Of a stretch of 64,000 nt of DNA, positions 37,501 through 44,938 are shown in pieces. The first letter of the stretch is position 1; each line of letters begins with the position of its first letter. The position numbers and the translations under genes are program-made. The DNA comes from Ophiura sarsii (lineage: Eukaryota > Echinodermata > Ophiuroidea > Amphilepidida > Ophiuridae). The notes beneath the pieces were generated by a model, which was not told where the DNA came from, did no database searches, and was given only the letters and a program-made list of their open reading frames with translations. The stretch covers positions 71,781,062-71,845,061 of the forward strand of contig CM069446.1 in assembly GCA_035610835.1 (NCBI GenBank), given 5' to 3'.

Positions 37501-39419
37501 AAAATCGTACTGATGGCACTGGTCAGGTACAAGAAATTTGTTCACAAGAATAGAGCATGTTCAAACATAAAAAATAAAACTACTTTACCGACAAAATCAT
37601 GTAACATTTTACAGATTAGACTGGATAACTTACCGCGGTATTTCACCCTTGTTTCAACTGTGGCGACCGAATTCAAAAGATCGTCTGCTAGTCGTCTATC
37701 GGTTTGCGAAAGAGTGACGTCAGTCACTCATTGACCAATGAACTGTTTCATCGAATTGATCCGGAAATCAGATCAAAGTTGATCAAGGTGAATTTGATCC
37801 GTTTGTTGATATCTATCTGGAAACGGATCAAAACGATCCGAAAACGGATCAAAACGATCCGAAAATGATCCTTAAAGGATCAAAACAAAGTGAGCCGGAA
37901 ATCTACTCATGTATTTGATCCTGACCTTCTAAGAGTGTACGTTTCTCGTTTTAGTTTTGGCTCGAGATTTACGTAGCCGACTACTATCAAGTTGAATTCT
38001 TATTGGTTGTCCCACGCATTAATATAATATAACATACATGTCCGTGACGGGCAATTATATACTAACTTCATGATCGCAAACGGGTTGTGTTTTGAGTGGT
38101 GATTTCATGAGTAGTTCAGTGAAAACGCAAGGTATCATTTTATAGTTATTCAATTATATTGAAACATGTACACTTAGATCTTCCTGGAATCGATTATCGG
38201 TTGAAAGATAAATAAAGCCGATATCTCACATATTATTATTTATATATGGGCCTTCCATACGGTACAATAAAAGTGCGTATTGAATAGTGTGCACCAAGTT
38301 CCCGGATGTGCGTCCAATATTCAAAAAATATTGCCGTCCAATATGTGTTGTGCGGCCCGGAAGATGTGCGCGTGAGTATTATACTATGCGCAGAGAAGGT
38401 CAGTTAGGGCTAACTTATTTAGTTTTTATCAAAACAGTCTACAATATAAATGATTATAATATTAGTACGATTGAATGTCTTAGTTTCGGGTGATACAAGA
38501 ATATATTGCAATCGCCGTAAAAATATTTGTATAGCTCGTGCAATATTTTCTTGTATCACCCTCAAAGCTATTCAATATTTTATTAATATTGGTGTGCAGC
38601 CGATTTCGCCATGACACTTACACAACGTCACAGTTCAAATATCTGATCAGTACTATATCTCTGTACTGTATTTGCCTAAGTATTTCACCTAATCAGAGCT
38701 TAAAATTGAAGTCGCCGTGACGCCAGGGATTTCTTAACGCGACTTAATCAGTAGCGTATCTCCCGGGGGTCAAGGGGGGCAGAGTGCCCCCCAGACGGCT
38801 TTGACCGGGAAGGCCAGCTCAAACTACCGGGCTAAAAAAAATCGAAGAGAAGGGAAGAAGAGAGGGAAGAGAGGAAAAGAAAAGGGGAAAGAAAAGGAAA
38901 AAGTGGAAGGAAAGGGAAAGAAAGGAAAAAGAGGGGGAGGAAAAGGGAAAGGAAAAGAAAGGAAAGGGAGAAGAGGAAGATAAAAGGGAAAAGGAAAGAG
39001 AAAATATAAGGGATTTACTTAATTCCCGTCTAAATGACAAATTTGCCCCTTGCCCGGTTTGATGATGGGCAATTTAGTATACAAATGGCAAATTTTCTCT
39101 TAATAATAATGGCCAGATTCCTGTAGATATGTTGTTAAAATTTCGCGCGCTGCGCGCGCATCAACTTTAGGATGCAGCGTCATTCGCTGGAATAAACAAC
39201 CCAGCTGCGCAATTTTTTTACTTAACGGTAATAGGGTCGAACTGGTGTTCACCGGGAAAAATACCCTTTGCCCCCCCCCCCCCCCCCCCCTGAAAAAGAC
39301 CATAGATACGCCACTGGACTTAATTATTGTGATACATTACTGTATTTTTCAGACGTAAATCCGGTCCTATTGATGAAACCCAAGATATTGACGTCTACGA
39401 GACTCTTACACTGTCCTAG
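16521..39419 (+). CDS. gene 1: WSC-CCP-WSC type I transmembrane receptor-like protein (9 exons)
   Basis: Joining 16521-16596, 26967-27281, 31721-31921, 32666-32839, 34068-34367, 34897-34956, 35903-35980, 36483-36567 and 39353-39419 gives an open 451-codon frame. Domains in order: signal peptide (1-25), WSC (26-130), CCP/sushi (131-197), Ser/Thr-rich stalk (198-255), second WSC (256-355), two short stalks (356-401), transmembrane helix (~403-425) and a 22-residue tail. All introns have GT-AG borders; junctions 1-7 are phase 1 and the last is phase 2. WSC domains bind carbohydrate in other proteins, and CCP modules mediate protein contact in complement-like and adhesion proteins. A cell-surface recognition role is inference. 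The tail ends early compared with gene 2. No transcript evidence is available, so exon use is a prediction. Confidence 0.8.
16658..17382. mobile_element. mariner-like MITE with ~125-bp terminal inverted repeats (intron 1)
   Basis: The ends are CGAGGGACAGTCAGTAAG and, reversed, CGAGAGGCAGTCAATCAA, with TA on both sides (16656-16657, 17383-17384). The next ~100 bp of each end also match (GATCATGGTATG, GATTCTATTGAGGGATA). No transposase is encoded. CGAGGG ends with TA duplication fit the Tc1/mariner superfamily. Confidence 0.8.
17771..18045. repeat. GACGCATT minisatellite with a palindromic centre (intron 1)
   Basis: The core octamer GACGCATT, with TTG/TG spacers, repeats more than 25 times. 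Near 17876-17905 it is interrupted by CATTCGAAGCAATATATTGC and its mirror, a perfect palindrome. Long open frames on the minus strand here only reflect the repeat. The 17385-17770 and 18046-19049 stretches hold no gene; the latter has a poly-C tract (18976-18998) and a perfect hairpin ATCCCATGCTT/AAGCATGGGAT near 18559-18582. Confidence 0.9.
19050..20395. mobile_element. TA-flanked MITE(s) with CACTGCAAAAAGGTTGC ends and internal motif copies
   Basis: The left end CACTGCAAAAAGGTTGCTTA (19050) is mirrored at 20391-20395 (CCTTTTTGCAGTG), with TA on each side. A second left end occurs at about 19885, so a shorter element (19885-20395) is either nested in, or duplicated within, a longer one. Between 19885 and 20390, many short copies of CAACAGTTG/CAACTGTTG-type motifs run in both directions. 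A 25-bp unit (GGCGATGCAGCAGAGCTACA...) is repeated twice near 19370 and 19440. Confidence 0.7.
20396..20683 (+). CDS. unrecognised 96-codon open frame (doubtful)
   Basis: The frame opens just after a MITE end (ATG at 20393) and runs to a stop at 20681-20683. The product has mixed composition (AQGYDFSSRDTLFTVEKL; VPEDRHYLNMLNTLLKN) unlike simple repeat, but shows no family I know, no signal peptide and no membrane segment. It lies inside intron 1 of gene 1 and could be an orphan exon or a transposon remnant. I would not call it a gene without transcript support. Confidence 0.2.
   Translation, partial: YLLLQVFPAFSYYSAPLPLYAQGYDFSSRDTLFTVEKLDIFNLYMIHVPEDRHYLNMLNTLLKNKKSTYNLYQRKLSDRVITNLARSTTSQGQKQ
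20894..21099. mobile_element. 206-bp TA-flanked MITE with repeated TTCGCGAA motifs
   Basis: The ends CTGTAAAACAAGTTAATTTC and GAAATTAACTTGTTTTACAG are perfect mirrors, flanked by TA (20892-20893, 21100-21101). The interior reuses the end motif AATTTCGCGAA about eight times in both directions. There is no coding capacity. Confidence 0.85.
21167..23900 (+). repeat. 2734-bp tandem duplication, copy 1 (intron 1)
   Basis: The sequence from GTAGGCGTACAAAC to TTATGAGGTAG recurs immediately downstream (23901-26687) almost without change. It contains a hAT-like MITE (22125-22349) and the truncated left part of a mariner-like element (from ~22884). The junction falls at a short GTAGG homology. Open frames inside are short, identical in both copies and not gene-like. 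Confidence 0.95.
22125..22349. mobile_element. hAT-like MITE, CAGTGGCGTAGC ends, 8-bp target duplication
   Basis: The ends are CAGTGGCGTAGCTAGG and CTGGCTACGCAACTG. Flanks are GTTTAAAT (22117-22124) and GTTTAAAA (22350-22357), a 7/8 match to an 8-bp target duplication, the hAT signature. The copy at 24859-25136 is the same insertion carried by the tandem duplication, with a 53-bp length difference. Confidence 0.8.
23901..26687 (+). repeat. 2734-bp tandem duplication, copy 2 (with a 53-bp indel)
   Basis: Copy 2 follows copy 1 head to tail. Its one clear difference is 53 extra bases near 24887-24940, inside the hAT-like MITE. Its right end continues into the intact right terminus of the mariner-like element (to 26714), so copy 2 represents the original arrangement and copy 1 the cut one. 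Confidence 0.95.
24859..25136. mobile_element. hAT-like MITE in duplication copy 2
   Basis: It has the same ends and flanks as 22125-22349 (GTTTAAAT at 24851-24858). It is longer by 53 bp, either the ancestral form with copy 1 deleted, or a later insertion here. Confidence 0.78.
25671..26714. mobile_element. mariner-like TIR element, TA-flanked (complete copy)
   Basis: The left end CAAGGGTCATTCAATAAGTT and the reversed right end CGGGGGTCATTCAATAAGTT match, continuing into the CCTCC motif. TA lies at 25669-25670 and 26715-26716. No transposase frame is seen in ~1044 bp. The equivalent left end at ~22884 in duplication copy 1 lacks its partner because the duplication breakpoint cut the right terminus. 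Confidence 0.8.
26967..27281 (+). CDS. gene 1 exon 2: WSC domain
   Basis: The acceptor is TTTCATTGACAG|, the donor GATC|GTGAGT, phase 1-1, 315 nt. The product has the WSC pattern: NYLGCYFD, MTIGLCINHCLDLGG, RYAGV, ECSCG, CRSPCAGD, QTCG and a closing FQVYDR. Eight cysteines are present, as expected for four disulphides. Intron 2 (27282-31720) holds a palindrome, a TIR element with a tRNA-like core and diffuse repeats, but no further exon. Confidence 0.9.
27727..28483. repeat. imperfect palindromic (foldback-like) repeat in intron 2
   Basis: The ATTGTAAGAGTGTATATTAC end at 27727 is mirrored near 28465-28483. The arms (~330 bp each) match through AAGGCCCACCTCTGACAATT, CAAAATGGCTGCC and GAAAAACAGTATTAGTT around a centre near 28090. 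Divergence of the arms points to an older element. There is no coding capacity. Confidence 0.75.
28530..28830. repeat. dispersed repeat related to 31160-31385
   Basis: Both stretches share GATATGAGTTACT...GTGGTCTAATACATACATCC, AAACTATA..TTTC.ATCATACATTTAG and several CCATTTTGG/GCCATTTTG blocks. They are members of one diffuse repeat family of unknown type. From 28831 to 29492 I recognise nothing. Confidence 0.55.
29493..30793 (-). mobile_element. CAGTCAG-ended DNA element, 4-bp target duplication TAAT (copy 1)
   Basis: The ends are CAGTCAGCACGCAG and CTGCATACTGACTG, with TAAT immediately outside both (29489-29492, 30794-30797). It is the inverted counterpart of 59374-60619, matching over nearly the full length (AACCCAGCAAAGCGACCCGG, CTATGACTGCGAAGC, CACTTGACCGGACTAAA). 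No transposase is present. A tRNA-Pro-like segment lies in the interior. The superfamily is not settled; 4-bp duplications occur in several. Confidence 0.8.
30168..30245 (-). tRNA. tRNA-Pro-like pseudogene inside the CAGTCAG element
   Basis: Minus-strand sequence has TAGCTCAGATGG (A-box type), GCTCGCTTTGG around a TGG anticodon, and GAGGTCCGGGGTTCGAAATC (B-box type). The anticodon stem is broken here (CTCGC/ACGGG) whereas it pairs in the other copy (59868-59946). It is best called a tRNA-derived relic. Confidence 0.5.
31385..31500 (+). repeat. fragment of a repeat also present in the 2.73-kb duplication
   Basis: GGGGTCACTAGGGGTCATTG and ACCTATACAGGGGGAAAA match the block at 21725-21780 and its copy at 24460-24510, followed by similar TTTGAACC/TTTTAACC text. 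The family is not identified. The 30794-31384 interval otherwise holds only the diffuse repeat noted at 28530. Confidence 0.5.
31721..31921 (+). CDS. gene 1 exon 3: CCP/sushi domain
   Basis: The acceptor is CTCTCCCCAG|, the donor CAAGAAG|GTAGGA, phase 1-1, 201 nt. The product has the four CCP cysteines (LRCE, FSCNPGYELIG, LQCIVE, PECQE) with the usual PNG, GY and a tryptophan before the last cysteine. It is one complete module of ~60 residues. About 1 kb on each side is also duplicated around the matching exon of gene 2. Confidence 0.9.
32666..32839 (+). CDS. gene 1 exon 4: Ser/Thr/Pro-rich stalk with 21-bp coding repeats
   Basis: The acceptor is TTATATAG|, the donor ACAACAG|GTAGCA, phase 1-1, 174 nt. 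Four tandem 21-bp units encode TTTSRSP-type heptads, a mucin-like stretch likely to be O-glycosylated. The matching exon in gene 2 has a single degenerate unit, so the repeat has expanded here. Confidence 0.85.
32880..33080. repeat. 73-bp minisatellite, few diverged units (intron 4 of gene 1)
   Basis: GTGCAAGGAACAAGA, ATAATGTGTTA and GGAATCCATGTGCGCG recur about two to three times. The same unit is expanded in intron 4 of gene 2 (55893-56770). Confidence 0.75.
33140..33720. repeat. degenerate tandem repeat with TTTAGTGGTGTGCGCCCTAA motifs
   Basis: Six or so units of roughly 70-200 bp each carry ATTTAGTGGTGTGCGCCCTAA-like text plus CAAAACATCACTCAATG. The motif resembles the terminal repeat of the 475-bp element at 5685-16387 (ATTTAGTGCTGTGCGCCCTT). 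There is no gene. Confidence 0.7.
34068..34367 (+). CDS. gene 1 exon 5: second WSC domain
   Basis: The acceptor is CTTTGACAG|, the donor GATC|GTAAGT, phase 1-1, 300 nt. The product has SYIGCFYD, MTIGLCINHCLDLAN, RYAGLEAGNECWCG, CSTPCAGD, QTCG and a closing IQVYDR, with all eight cysteines. It is more divergent from exon 2 than exon 2 is from the gene 2 WSC exon, so this internal duplication is older, or gene 2 lost its copy. Confidence 0.9.
34897..34956 (+). CDS. gene 1 exon 6: short Thr-rich stalk
   Basis: The acceptor is CATTTAG|, the donor AACACAG|GTATAT, phase 1-1, 60 nt, encoding APTPSVTIVTARRIKHENTG. The end matches exon 7 (TARRIK), and downstream intron sequence also matches, so exons 6 and 7 arose by local duplication. 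A tRNA-like T-arm fragment (GGTTCGTGGTTCAAATCC near 34561) lies in the preceding intron. Confidence 0.7.
34992..35567. mobile_element. mariner-like palindromic MITE, TA-flanked (intron 6)
   Basis: The ends CGAGGGGTATCAAAAAGTTC and GAACTTTTCGATACCCCTCG mirror each other, with TA at 34990-34991 and 35568-35569. The arms extend ~270 bp and nearly meet, so the element is a large hairpin. CGAGGGGTATCAAAAAGTTC-type ends are characteristic of mariner-like elements. Confidence 0.88.
35903..35980 (+). CDS. gene 1 exon 7: short Ser/Thr-rich stalk
   Basis: The acceptor is TTCTTTAG|, the donor ATAACAG|GTACGG, phase 1-1, 78 nt. It encodes TYRPSSPTLSTSQFTTARRI and six further residues. It is homologous to exon 6 in its second half. 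Confidence 0.7.
36483..36567 (+). CDS. gene 1 exon 8: transmembrane helix
   Basis: The acceptor is GTTGCAG|, the donor AAAAC|GTAATT, phase 1 to 2, 85 nt. It encodes a run of ~23 hydrophobic residues starting TVVGVAVGSLLFF and stopped by YFYK. The equivalent exon of gene 2 shares GVAVG and YFYKT. This anchors the protein as type I with the WSC and CCP domains outside. Confidence 0.88.
37006..37937. mobile_element. TA-flanked MITE with GGATCAAA motif arrays (intron 8)
   Basis: The ends are CACTCTTAGAAGGTCAGGAT and ATCCTGACCTTCTAAGAGTG, with TA at 37004-37005 and 37938-37939. Inside, GGATCAAA and TTTGATCC recur more than fifteen times in 37020-37220 and 37755-37925. The middle (about 37225-37735) is unrelated and could be a later insertion. 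Intron stretches 36568-37003 and 37940-38470 show nothing assignable. Confidence 0.85.
38470..38580. repeat. short inverted repeat (GGGTGATACAAGAATATATT type)
   Basis: GGGTGATACAAGAATATATTG (38488) is mirrored by CAATATTTTCTTGTATCACCC (38542-38562), and outer ATTGAAT/ATTCAAT words extend it. It is a small hairpin-forming element of unknown type. Confidence 0.65.
38749..39316. mobile_element. hAT-like MITE with perfect 8-bp target duplication GACTTAAT
   Basis: The ends are CAGTAGCGTATCTCCC and CATAGATACGCCACTG. GACTTAAT lies exactly outside both (38741-38748, 39317-39324). The interior has a ~170-bp purine (GGAAA) tract and a 20-nt poly-C. The right end stops 36 bp before the last exon of gene 1. 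Confidence 0.9.
39353..39419 (+). CDS. gene 1 exon 9: truncated cytoplasmic tail
   Basis: The acceptor is GTATTTTTCAG|, shared nearly base for base with gene 2. The frame encodes TRKSGPIDETQDIDVYETLT and LS before TAG. A single tyrosine (VYETL, a YxxL motif) is present. Downstream, 39402-39553 is open in the +1 frame and resembles the acidic Ser/Thr-rich middle of the gene 2 tail (TDSETNSG against TDSDADS). From ~39543 the original frame again encodes gene 2-like sequence ending in PYINVK. The short tail thus looks like the result of frame-disrupting changes or of sequence error. Confidence 0.75.
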
Positions 39420-39671
39420 GGTCAATGCACTGTCACATCAAACTCCTGGCAATCAAACCATTTCCAAACATGCTGCTTGGACAGATAGCGAAACCAACTC
39501 AGGGCTAGATGCGTCGTCCAGAGAACCAGATTCAATACACGGCACGGACCTTTAGAAACCGGGACAGGATCTACTCAAAGCCAATCAACGGTCCATGTTC
39601 CTCTCAAAGTCACAGGGCTCGATAATTTAGATAGCCCGTACATTAATGTGAAGATAGGCACTAATAAATAA
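39420..39671 (+). pseudogene. out-of-frame remainder of the gene 1 tail exon, with AATAAA
   Basis: After the TAG the text keeps homology to the gene 2 tail in two frames: STVHVPLKVTGLDNL and SPYINVK in the exon's own frame, ending at a TAA near 39669, and a +1-frame segment before it. Another stop (TAG near 39486) blocks the first frame. AATAAA at 39663-39668 could serve as polyadenylation signal. It would be 3' UTR if the exon is used as is. Confidence 0.65.
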
Positions 39672-39689
39672 CAAACAAAGCTAATTGAA

Positions 39690-40220
39690 CTCCGATATGT
39701 CAAAAGTACACACCAAATCGCACCAAATAGGTTTAAAAATTGAAAAACAATCTGAGAGGGGCACACCCCCCCCCCCCCCCCCCCTCGGGCTATTCCTGTC
39801 TGCGCTTTTCAACCATCTATACATAAATCAAGAAAATATCAGTATAAGCTCAACGTCTTTCTTGCAATGATAAAAACCAAAATATTGATTGAAAATGAAG
39901 AGGTGGCTTTTCAATAAAATTGTGGTGAAAAGTATACCCCAGATCGCACCAAATGAGTTCGAAAATTTAAAAAGCAATCCACTAACGTGGCCCACTCCCC
40001 CTGTCCGCGCTTTTCAACCATTTATACTTGCATGGATAAAAACAAAATATTAATCGGAAATGAAGAGGTGGATTCTTGATCCAATTTTGGTCAAAAGTAT
40101 ACACCAGATCGCACCAAATGAGTTCGAAAATTGAATAAAAATCAACTTGCGAGGGGGAATATCCCCCTCGCATTCCCTCTGTCCGCGCTTTTCAACCATC
40201 TATGCTCAAGAAAATATTTG
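39690..40220. repeat. imperfect tandem triplication (~180-230-bp units)
   Basis: AAAAGTATACACCAGATCGC, ACCAAATGAGTTCGAAAATT and GTCCGCGCTTTTCAACCAT recur three times with spacing of roughly 170-230 bp. One unit contains a 19-nt poly-C (39766-39784). There is no coding evidence. From 40221 to 41534 I see only a (TTATAA)n microsatellite at about 40730-40765. Confidence 0.8.
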
Positions 40221-41534
40221 TACGTATATGCTCGACTTCTTTCTTGCATTAATAAAAAACAAAACTGATTGGTAATAAATACGCTCTATAACTCCAAAAC
40301 TACCATAGCTCCTGTCGTAAAAAGATTAAATTATACAGGGTGTATCAGAATGAACTATACCGTGTTTCTAAAATATATAAAAAAATACAATTTTTTTATT
40401 GTTTTAAATATAAACACTTGCAATATAAAGGTGAACATGTTTCCTATATTATATGTTAATTTCATTGATATATCTCTTTTGGTTCTCGTGTGGCAAGACT
40501 TAATCGAAAATCGATGAAAAACGGAGGTGCCATTTTGATCAATCCTCTACCACTACCCCCAACATTTCAAACAATGTAGCCTACATAAGCAATATTCAAA
40601 ACTCCCGCCCAAGAACGGAAAGTTGAAACCACTCAAGCAGAAAAAATTCCGGTCTATTCCATTTTTGGTATGCACACAACAATCAATTGATATCAACATG
40701 TTAGTGTCATTAAGAAGAGGATGCAATCATTATAATTATAATTATAATTATAATTATAATTATTAAACCTATTAAATATATTATGTCAGAAATAATTTAC
40801 TATTTGAAAGCGTTAGTAATTTCACAGATTTTTTAAATTGATCATTTCGACCAAAATTGAAATCTACCATCTTTACAAGAAAGTCTGTATTTTCCATCAG
40901 AAATGTCTAATTTTCATCGGGTGGGGTTCAGGGGCAGTTCCCCCTGTAAGCTCATGGGTTTAAGCGGTTAAAAAGCCATAGAAAACCCGTTTCAGAGGGT
41001 AAATTTCAGTATAATTTTGTGATGAATTCTTATCAAATTTGTACTTCTTCCACCATAGATTCAGTGCTTCAACATAATATAGTTTTATTTTTTTGGAGAA
41101 AACATTATTAACCCAATACATATTGAAAGATAAAAATAAAATGATTTGATTTTAGCTGTCCGGAACAAGTTATCACCATTTTCATGGGCTTAACTTTTCC
41201 ATAAATTATATACTTCAGCAATATAACATTTCTTTGTTTTTCTTGCCCCAAAGGGAATTTATTTGGTTTATATAAACATGGGAAAAATCAAACAGAAAAA
41301 GATAACTTACAAACAAGTGATTCTGATTATGGATGAACATAATTGGAAACCCATTGCTACCACATTCTACGAGGAACTTCAGGAAAAATGTTCAAACAAC
41401 ACATGATAGCACGATCTTTTTACATCCTGATCATGCCCGATGGCAATATTGAAGGTATGTTTCATTCCAAAAACATAATCTTAATCTAGAACATGAAATG
41501 GGAACTTCGTATCTTAAAAGAAAACCTGATACTA

Positions 41535-42510
41535 CTCTCTTAATGTAAAAGAGTGCAAAATGTCACTCGTTGTTCAGAGTGAAGTCATTGTCACTCGTAA
41601 AGAGTGATTTTTCACTCGGTGTCGAGTGACTTTTTACTCTGTGCGGTTGATGAGTTATACCAGATTTATGTAAGAGTGAAAATGTCACTCGTTGTTCAGA
41701 GTCAAATTATTGTCACTCAAAAGAGTGATTTTCACTCTGTGTCGAGTGACTTTTCACTCTGTGCGAGTGATCAGTTGTACCAGATTTAATTTGAGAGCCG
41801 GAACACAATCAAATAGAAAAATATTCAAAAACTCAAAATATTCTTTATTTTATTAAATTTAAACATTATTGAAGTGATAATTAATGCTGATATCAATGTT
41901 AATTGTTTCTGCAATAATTTTTAAGTCCAAATAATGATTAAATATAAATTACATTAATGAACCACGTAAAAACATCATCAATAAACACCATAGAAAGTAG
42001 ATTTAGATACTTTACATAGAGAAATATCATGTTGATATATGATATCGTTTCACTACCGAAAGGAAGTGATAATGTAACATAGGCAAATGACAGCAGTTGT
42101 TTGGTCGAGAAAAGGTAAGTATAGTTTGGATAATGACTCTTTGTTTGTTATTCAAATTTTCTACTGAATTGCAAGTTATTCATGTGAATGTGATTAAGTA
42201 ATTAAAATGTTCCATTATTGTTCACTCTCAATGAGGGTGAAGTTCACTCTAAATGAGTGAAATTCACTCCTTATATATTCACCCTTTTTTCACTCCAATG
42301 GAGTGATCACTGTAGGCACTCTTCGAAGAGTGAAATGCAGTCGTTCCTGGAGTGAACAAAATTCACTCTTTTTTGTTGTTGGAGTGAACATGGTTCCACT
42401 CTTTCAAGGAGTGACTTTCGCTCTATTAGAGTGATCACTGTAGGCAAACCTTTGAAGAGTGAATATTCACTCCATTATAGTGGGAATTTCACTCTTTTAC
42501 ATTTAGAGAG
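41535..42510. mobile_element. TA-flanked MITE with AGAGTGA/TCACTCT motif arrays
   Basis: The ends CTCTCTTAATGTAAAAGAGT and ACTCTTTTACATTTAGAGAG mirror each other, flanked by TA (41533-41534, 42511-42512). GAGTGA or TCACTC words recur dozens of times in 41550-41790 and 42220-42490, framing a plain AT-rich centre. No transposase. The interval 42513-43020 is unassigned. Confidence 0.85.
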
Positions 42511-43023
42511 TAGAATACCAGTCTCACACATAACTAGCGCTTTAATATAACATACAATCATGGTTAAAAATCAGTACATAGGCCTATACATTAGTTTACA
42601 ACTTTGCACTTTTGCAATGTATCAGTAGACAAAACTTTATCGATGTCGTAATGATATAGCCTAAATAGGCATATTAAGACATTGCAATTTTGTTCTAATG
42701 TTTGCCACTGATTCGGGGAAGGTACTTAAAATGTACCAATATATAAGTTTAATGCGATTTGAAACTGTTAACAGTTTATCTTGATCAGTATACCTTTAAA
42801 TAATTTTGATGGCACCGCAGTCATGTTACTTTTGAACTCATTCATAACCCAGTATACTGTACAGCAGAAGTTAAAGATCCATACGCCTGTTGCTCATTTT
42901 GGCGAAAGTTCTAATGGTCTTATCAAAGGCAACGTTAGAAGCTAGTTTCCTCTCAATCGACAAGGTTGTAAGTGCTTTGATTACTCGACCTTGCCTCCTT
43001 CCATGATCCCCCGACTGTTCTTA

Positions 43024-43312
43024 GGGACGCACCATTTGATTTTCAGGGGGGGGGTAGGAAGTTGGGTCCGGGGGAGATTTTTTTTTTTTTTTTGGCCGCC
43101 GCAAGGGGTGAATTTTTTTTTTTGCGCCGCCGGAGGCGGCGAATTTTTTTTTATAATGTATCCATTCATATTGAGTTGGGTGGGAGTAGAATTTTTTTTT
43201 TTTTTTTTACTCATCAGGGGGTGAATTTTTTTTTTTTGGCCTGCATAGAGGGGGAATTTTTTTTTTCCGAAAACTTCCTACCCCCCCCCCTGAAAATCTA
43301 ATGGTGCGTCCC
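43024..43312. mobile_element. PIF/Harbinger-like MITE with TTA target duplication
   Basis: The ends are GGGACGCACCATTTGATTTT and AAAATCTAATGGTGCGTCCC, with TTA at 43021-43023 and 43313-43315. The interior repeats a GGGGTGAATTTTTTTTT block about five times. Three-base TTA duplications with GG-starting ends fit PIF/Harbinger elements. The open frames on both strands are low-complexity and not genes. Confidence 0.8.
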
Positions 43313-43357
43313 TTATTTACCCCGACTAATTCAAACGCCCCCTCCCCCTTTGCGCAC

Positions 43358-43535
43358 GCCAGTGCAGACAAAATCAGAAACACCACCATCAGAAAAACAC
43401 TGGGACTCAAGCATACCATCATTGAGAAGATTTCCATCAAAAGACTGCGGTATTATGGACACGTTCAGTGTATGATGAACCATCAAAGATACCCACAAGT
43501 TGCAATTGTTGACACTGTAAATGATGAAAGGCCCA
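43358..43535 (+). pseudogene. LINE ORF2 C-terminal fragment, 5' part (split by a later insertion)
   Basis: The frame reads KIRNTTIRKTLGLKHTIIEK, RLRYYGHVQCMM and DERPRC, the familiar C-terminal region of RTE/I-type LINE polyproteins (RLRYFGHVxRM, RPRGRPxKRW). It breaks at RPRC and resumes at 44939 with KRWIGG, separated by a second LINE fragment. Confidence 0.75.
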
Positions 43536-44938
43536 GATGTTTAAATGTTTCACTCACTGTGCTCCACCATACATTGAGGAACTTCTTTTAACTTATATAC
43601 ACATGGAAAAAAGTATCGCACCACTTTTTTGTTTGTTGAAAAGTGCAAATGTGGCCTCGAATTTTGCCACCATGGTGTGATATTAAGGATCATTTGTTTG
43701 CGTAAGCTGTCCTACAAAATGCTATGCAATAAAAGGGCCACATTTTAGTTTGTGACGTAATCGATGTAATGTTTTTCAAGGCCAAGGGGAAAATGCATGC
43801 TTTTGTCCAAAAACATGCATAAAACAAGTTTGGGTATAACTCGATATTGAATAGACTTTAAAAACTTAAAATAGTCATTATATTAGTTCTGTATTTGGTG
43901 CAAGAAATGTTCCATTTAGACATTATAGGCTACAATGCAGTGAATGAGTCCAAACATGCCATTTTTTTGTTGCTCATAAATTCAGTATATACGATGAGGT
44001 CACCGTTGATTTTTGTATTATTATTTGACCTCGGTCAACACTTCCGCAATATTGTTTTTGTCATTTGAGCTTATTTAAAATTTGACTTATTTTGACCTTT
44101 GACCACATAACCGTTGGGTGTACGAAAAAGGGTGTTTTTTCATATTTGAGGACAATCGGGCAACTTTTGAAATTTGACCCCAGATGACCTTTGACCTTGG
44201 AAGGCTGGAATGTGTTACCAGGGATTACAACTATAGAGATTAATCATGGGGCCTCTCAATATCGCGTTATATCCAAACTTGTTTTATGCATTTTCCTATT
44301 GGCCTTGAAAAACATTACAACGATTACGTCACAAACTCAAATGTGGCCCTTTTATTGCATAACATTTTGCTGGACAGTTTTCGCAAACATATGATCCTTA
44401 ATATCACACCATGGTGGCAAAATTCGAGGCCACATTTGCACTTTTCAACAAGTGGTGCGATACTTTTTTCCATGTGTATATATGCCTGGCAGGAGCGGGC
44501 TTCGCTCGAGCACTGACACTAGACGTCTTAGTAGACCTAAAACACGCCTTGTTTCCGCAAGTAAAGGTTTCTCTACCGCCGCTCCTATGCTCTGGAACAA
44601 GCTCCCACATAATATCCGTCATGTTTCTTCTGTTACCCAGTTCAGAAAACTATTAAAAACACATCTTTTCTTGCGTAATTTGTAATCTGTTTGGTTGTTT
44701 TTCTCATCAACTTGTTTTAAATGTGTCTGTATATTAAAACAAAGTTATATATTGTTTATGTATTTTTACCTTTTACCATGTATGCACTTTTACCTTTTAC
44801 CGTGTATGTATTTTTACCTTCTACCGTGTATGTATTTAATTCTAATGTATATGTATTTTATTCTGTAAAGCGATGTGGTACCTCATTGTGTAAGAGCGCT
44901 ATGTAAATGCCCTGTATAATAATAATAATAATAATAAT
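43536..44938 (+). pseudogene. CR1/L2-like LINE 3' fragment, itself interrupted by a MITE
   Basis: Coding remnants APPYIEELL (before 43595) and GRSGLRSSTDTRRLSRPKTR through APMLWNKLPHNIRHVSSV to HLFLRNL stop (to 44685) are the C-terminus of a CR1/L2-like ORF2, similar to that at 10083-12314. The 3' end has GAGCGCTATGTAAATGCCCT and a (TAA)n tail. The MITE at 43595-44482 splits the frame. Confidence 0.8.
43595..44482. mobile_element. TA-type MITE with ~165-bp inverted ends inside the LINE
   Basis: The ends are ATATACACATGGAAAAAAGT and ACTTTTTTCCATGTGTATAT. The arms continue through GCAAATGTGGCCTCGAATTT, CCACCATGGTGTGATATTAA and AAAGGGCCACATTT. It carries no transposase and lies within the reading frame of the CR1/L2-like fragment. 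Confidence 0.85.

Noticed and set aside
38801..39040. Lys/Gly-rich and Ser/Phe-rich open frames
   Set aside because: Both are translations of a purine-rich low-complexity tract inside the hAT-like MITE.
41278..41406. Short frame starting MGKIKQKKITYKQVILIMDE
   Set aside because: About 42 codons with protein-like composition, but no family recognised and no convincing splice borders or neighbours; too little support for a gene call.
42981..43301. Phe-rich and Lys-rich open frames on both strands
   Set aside because: They arise from poly-T/poly-A blocks in the Harbinger-like MITE.
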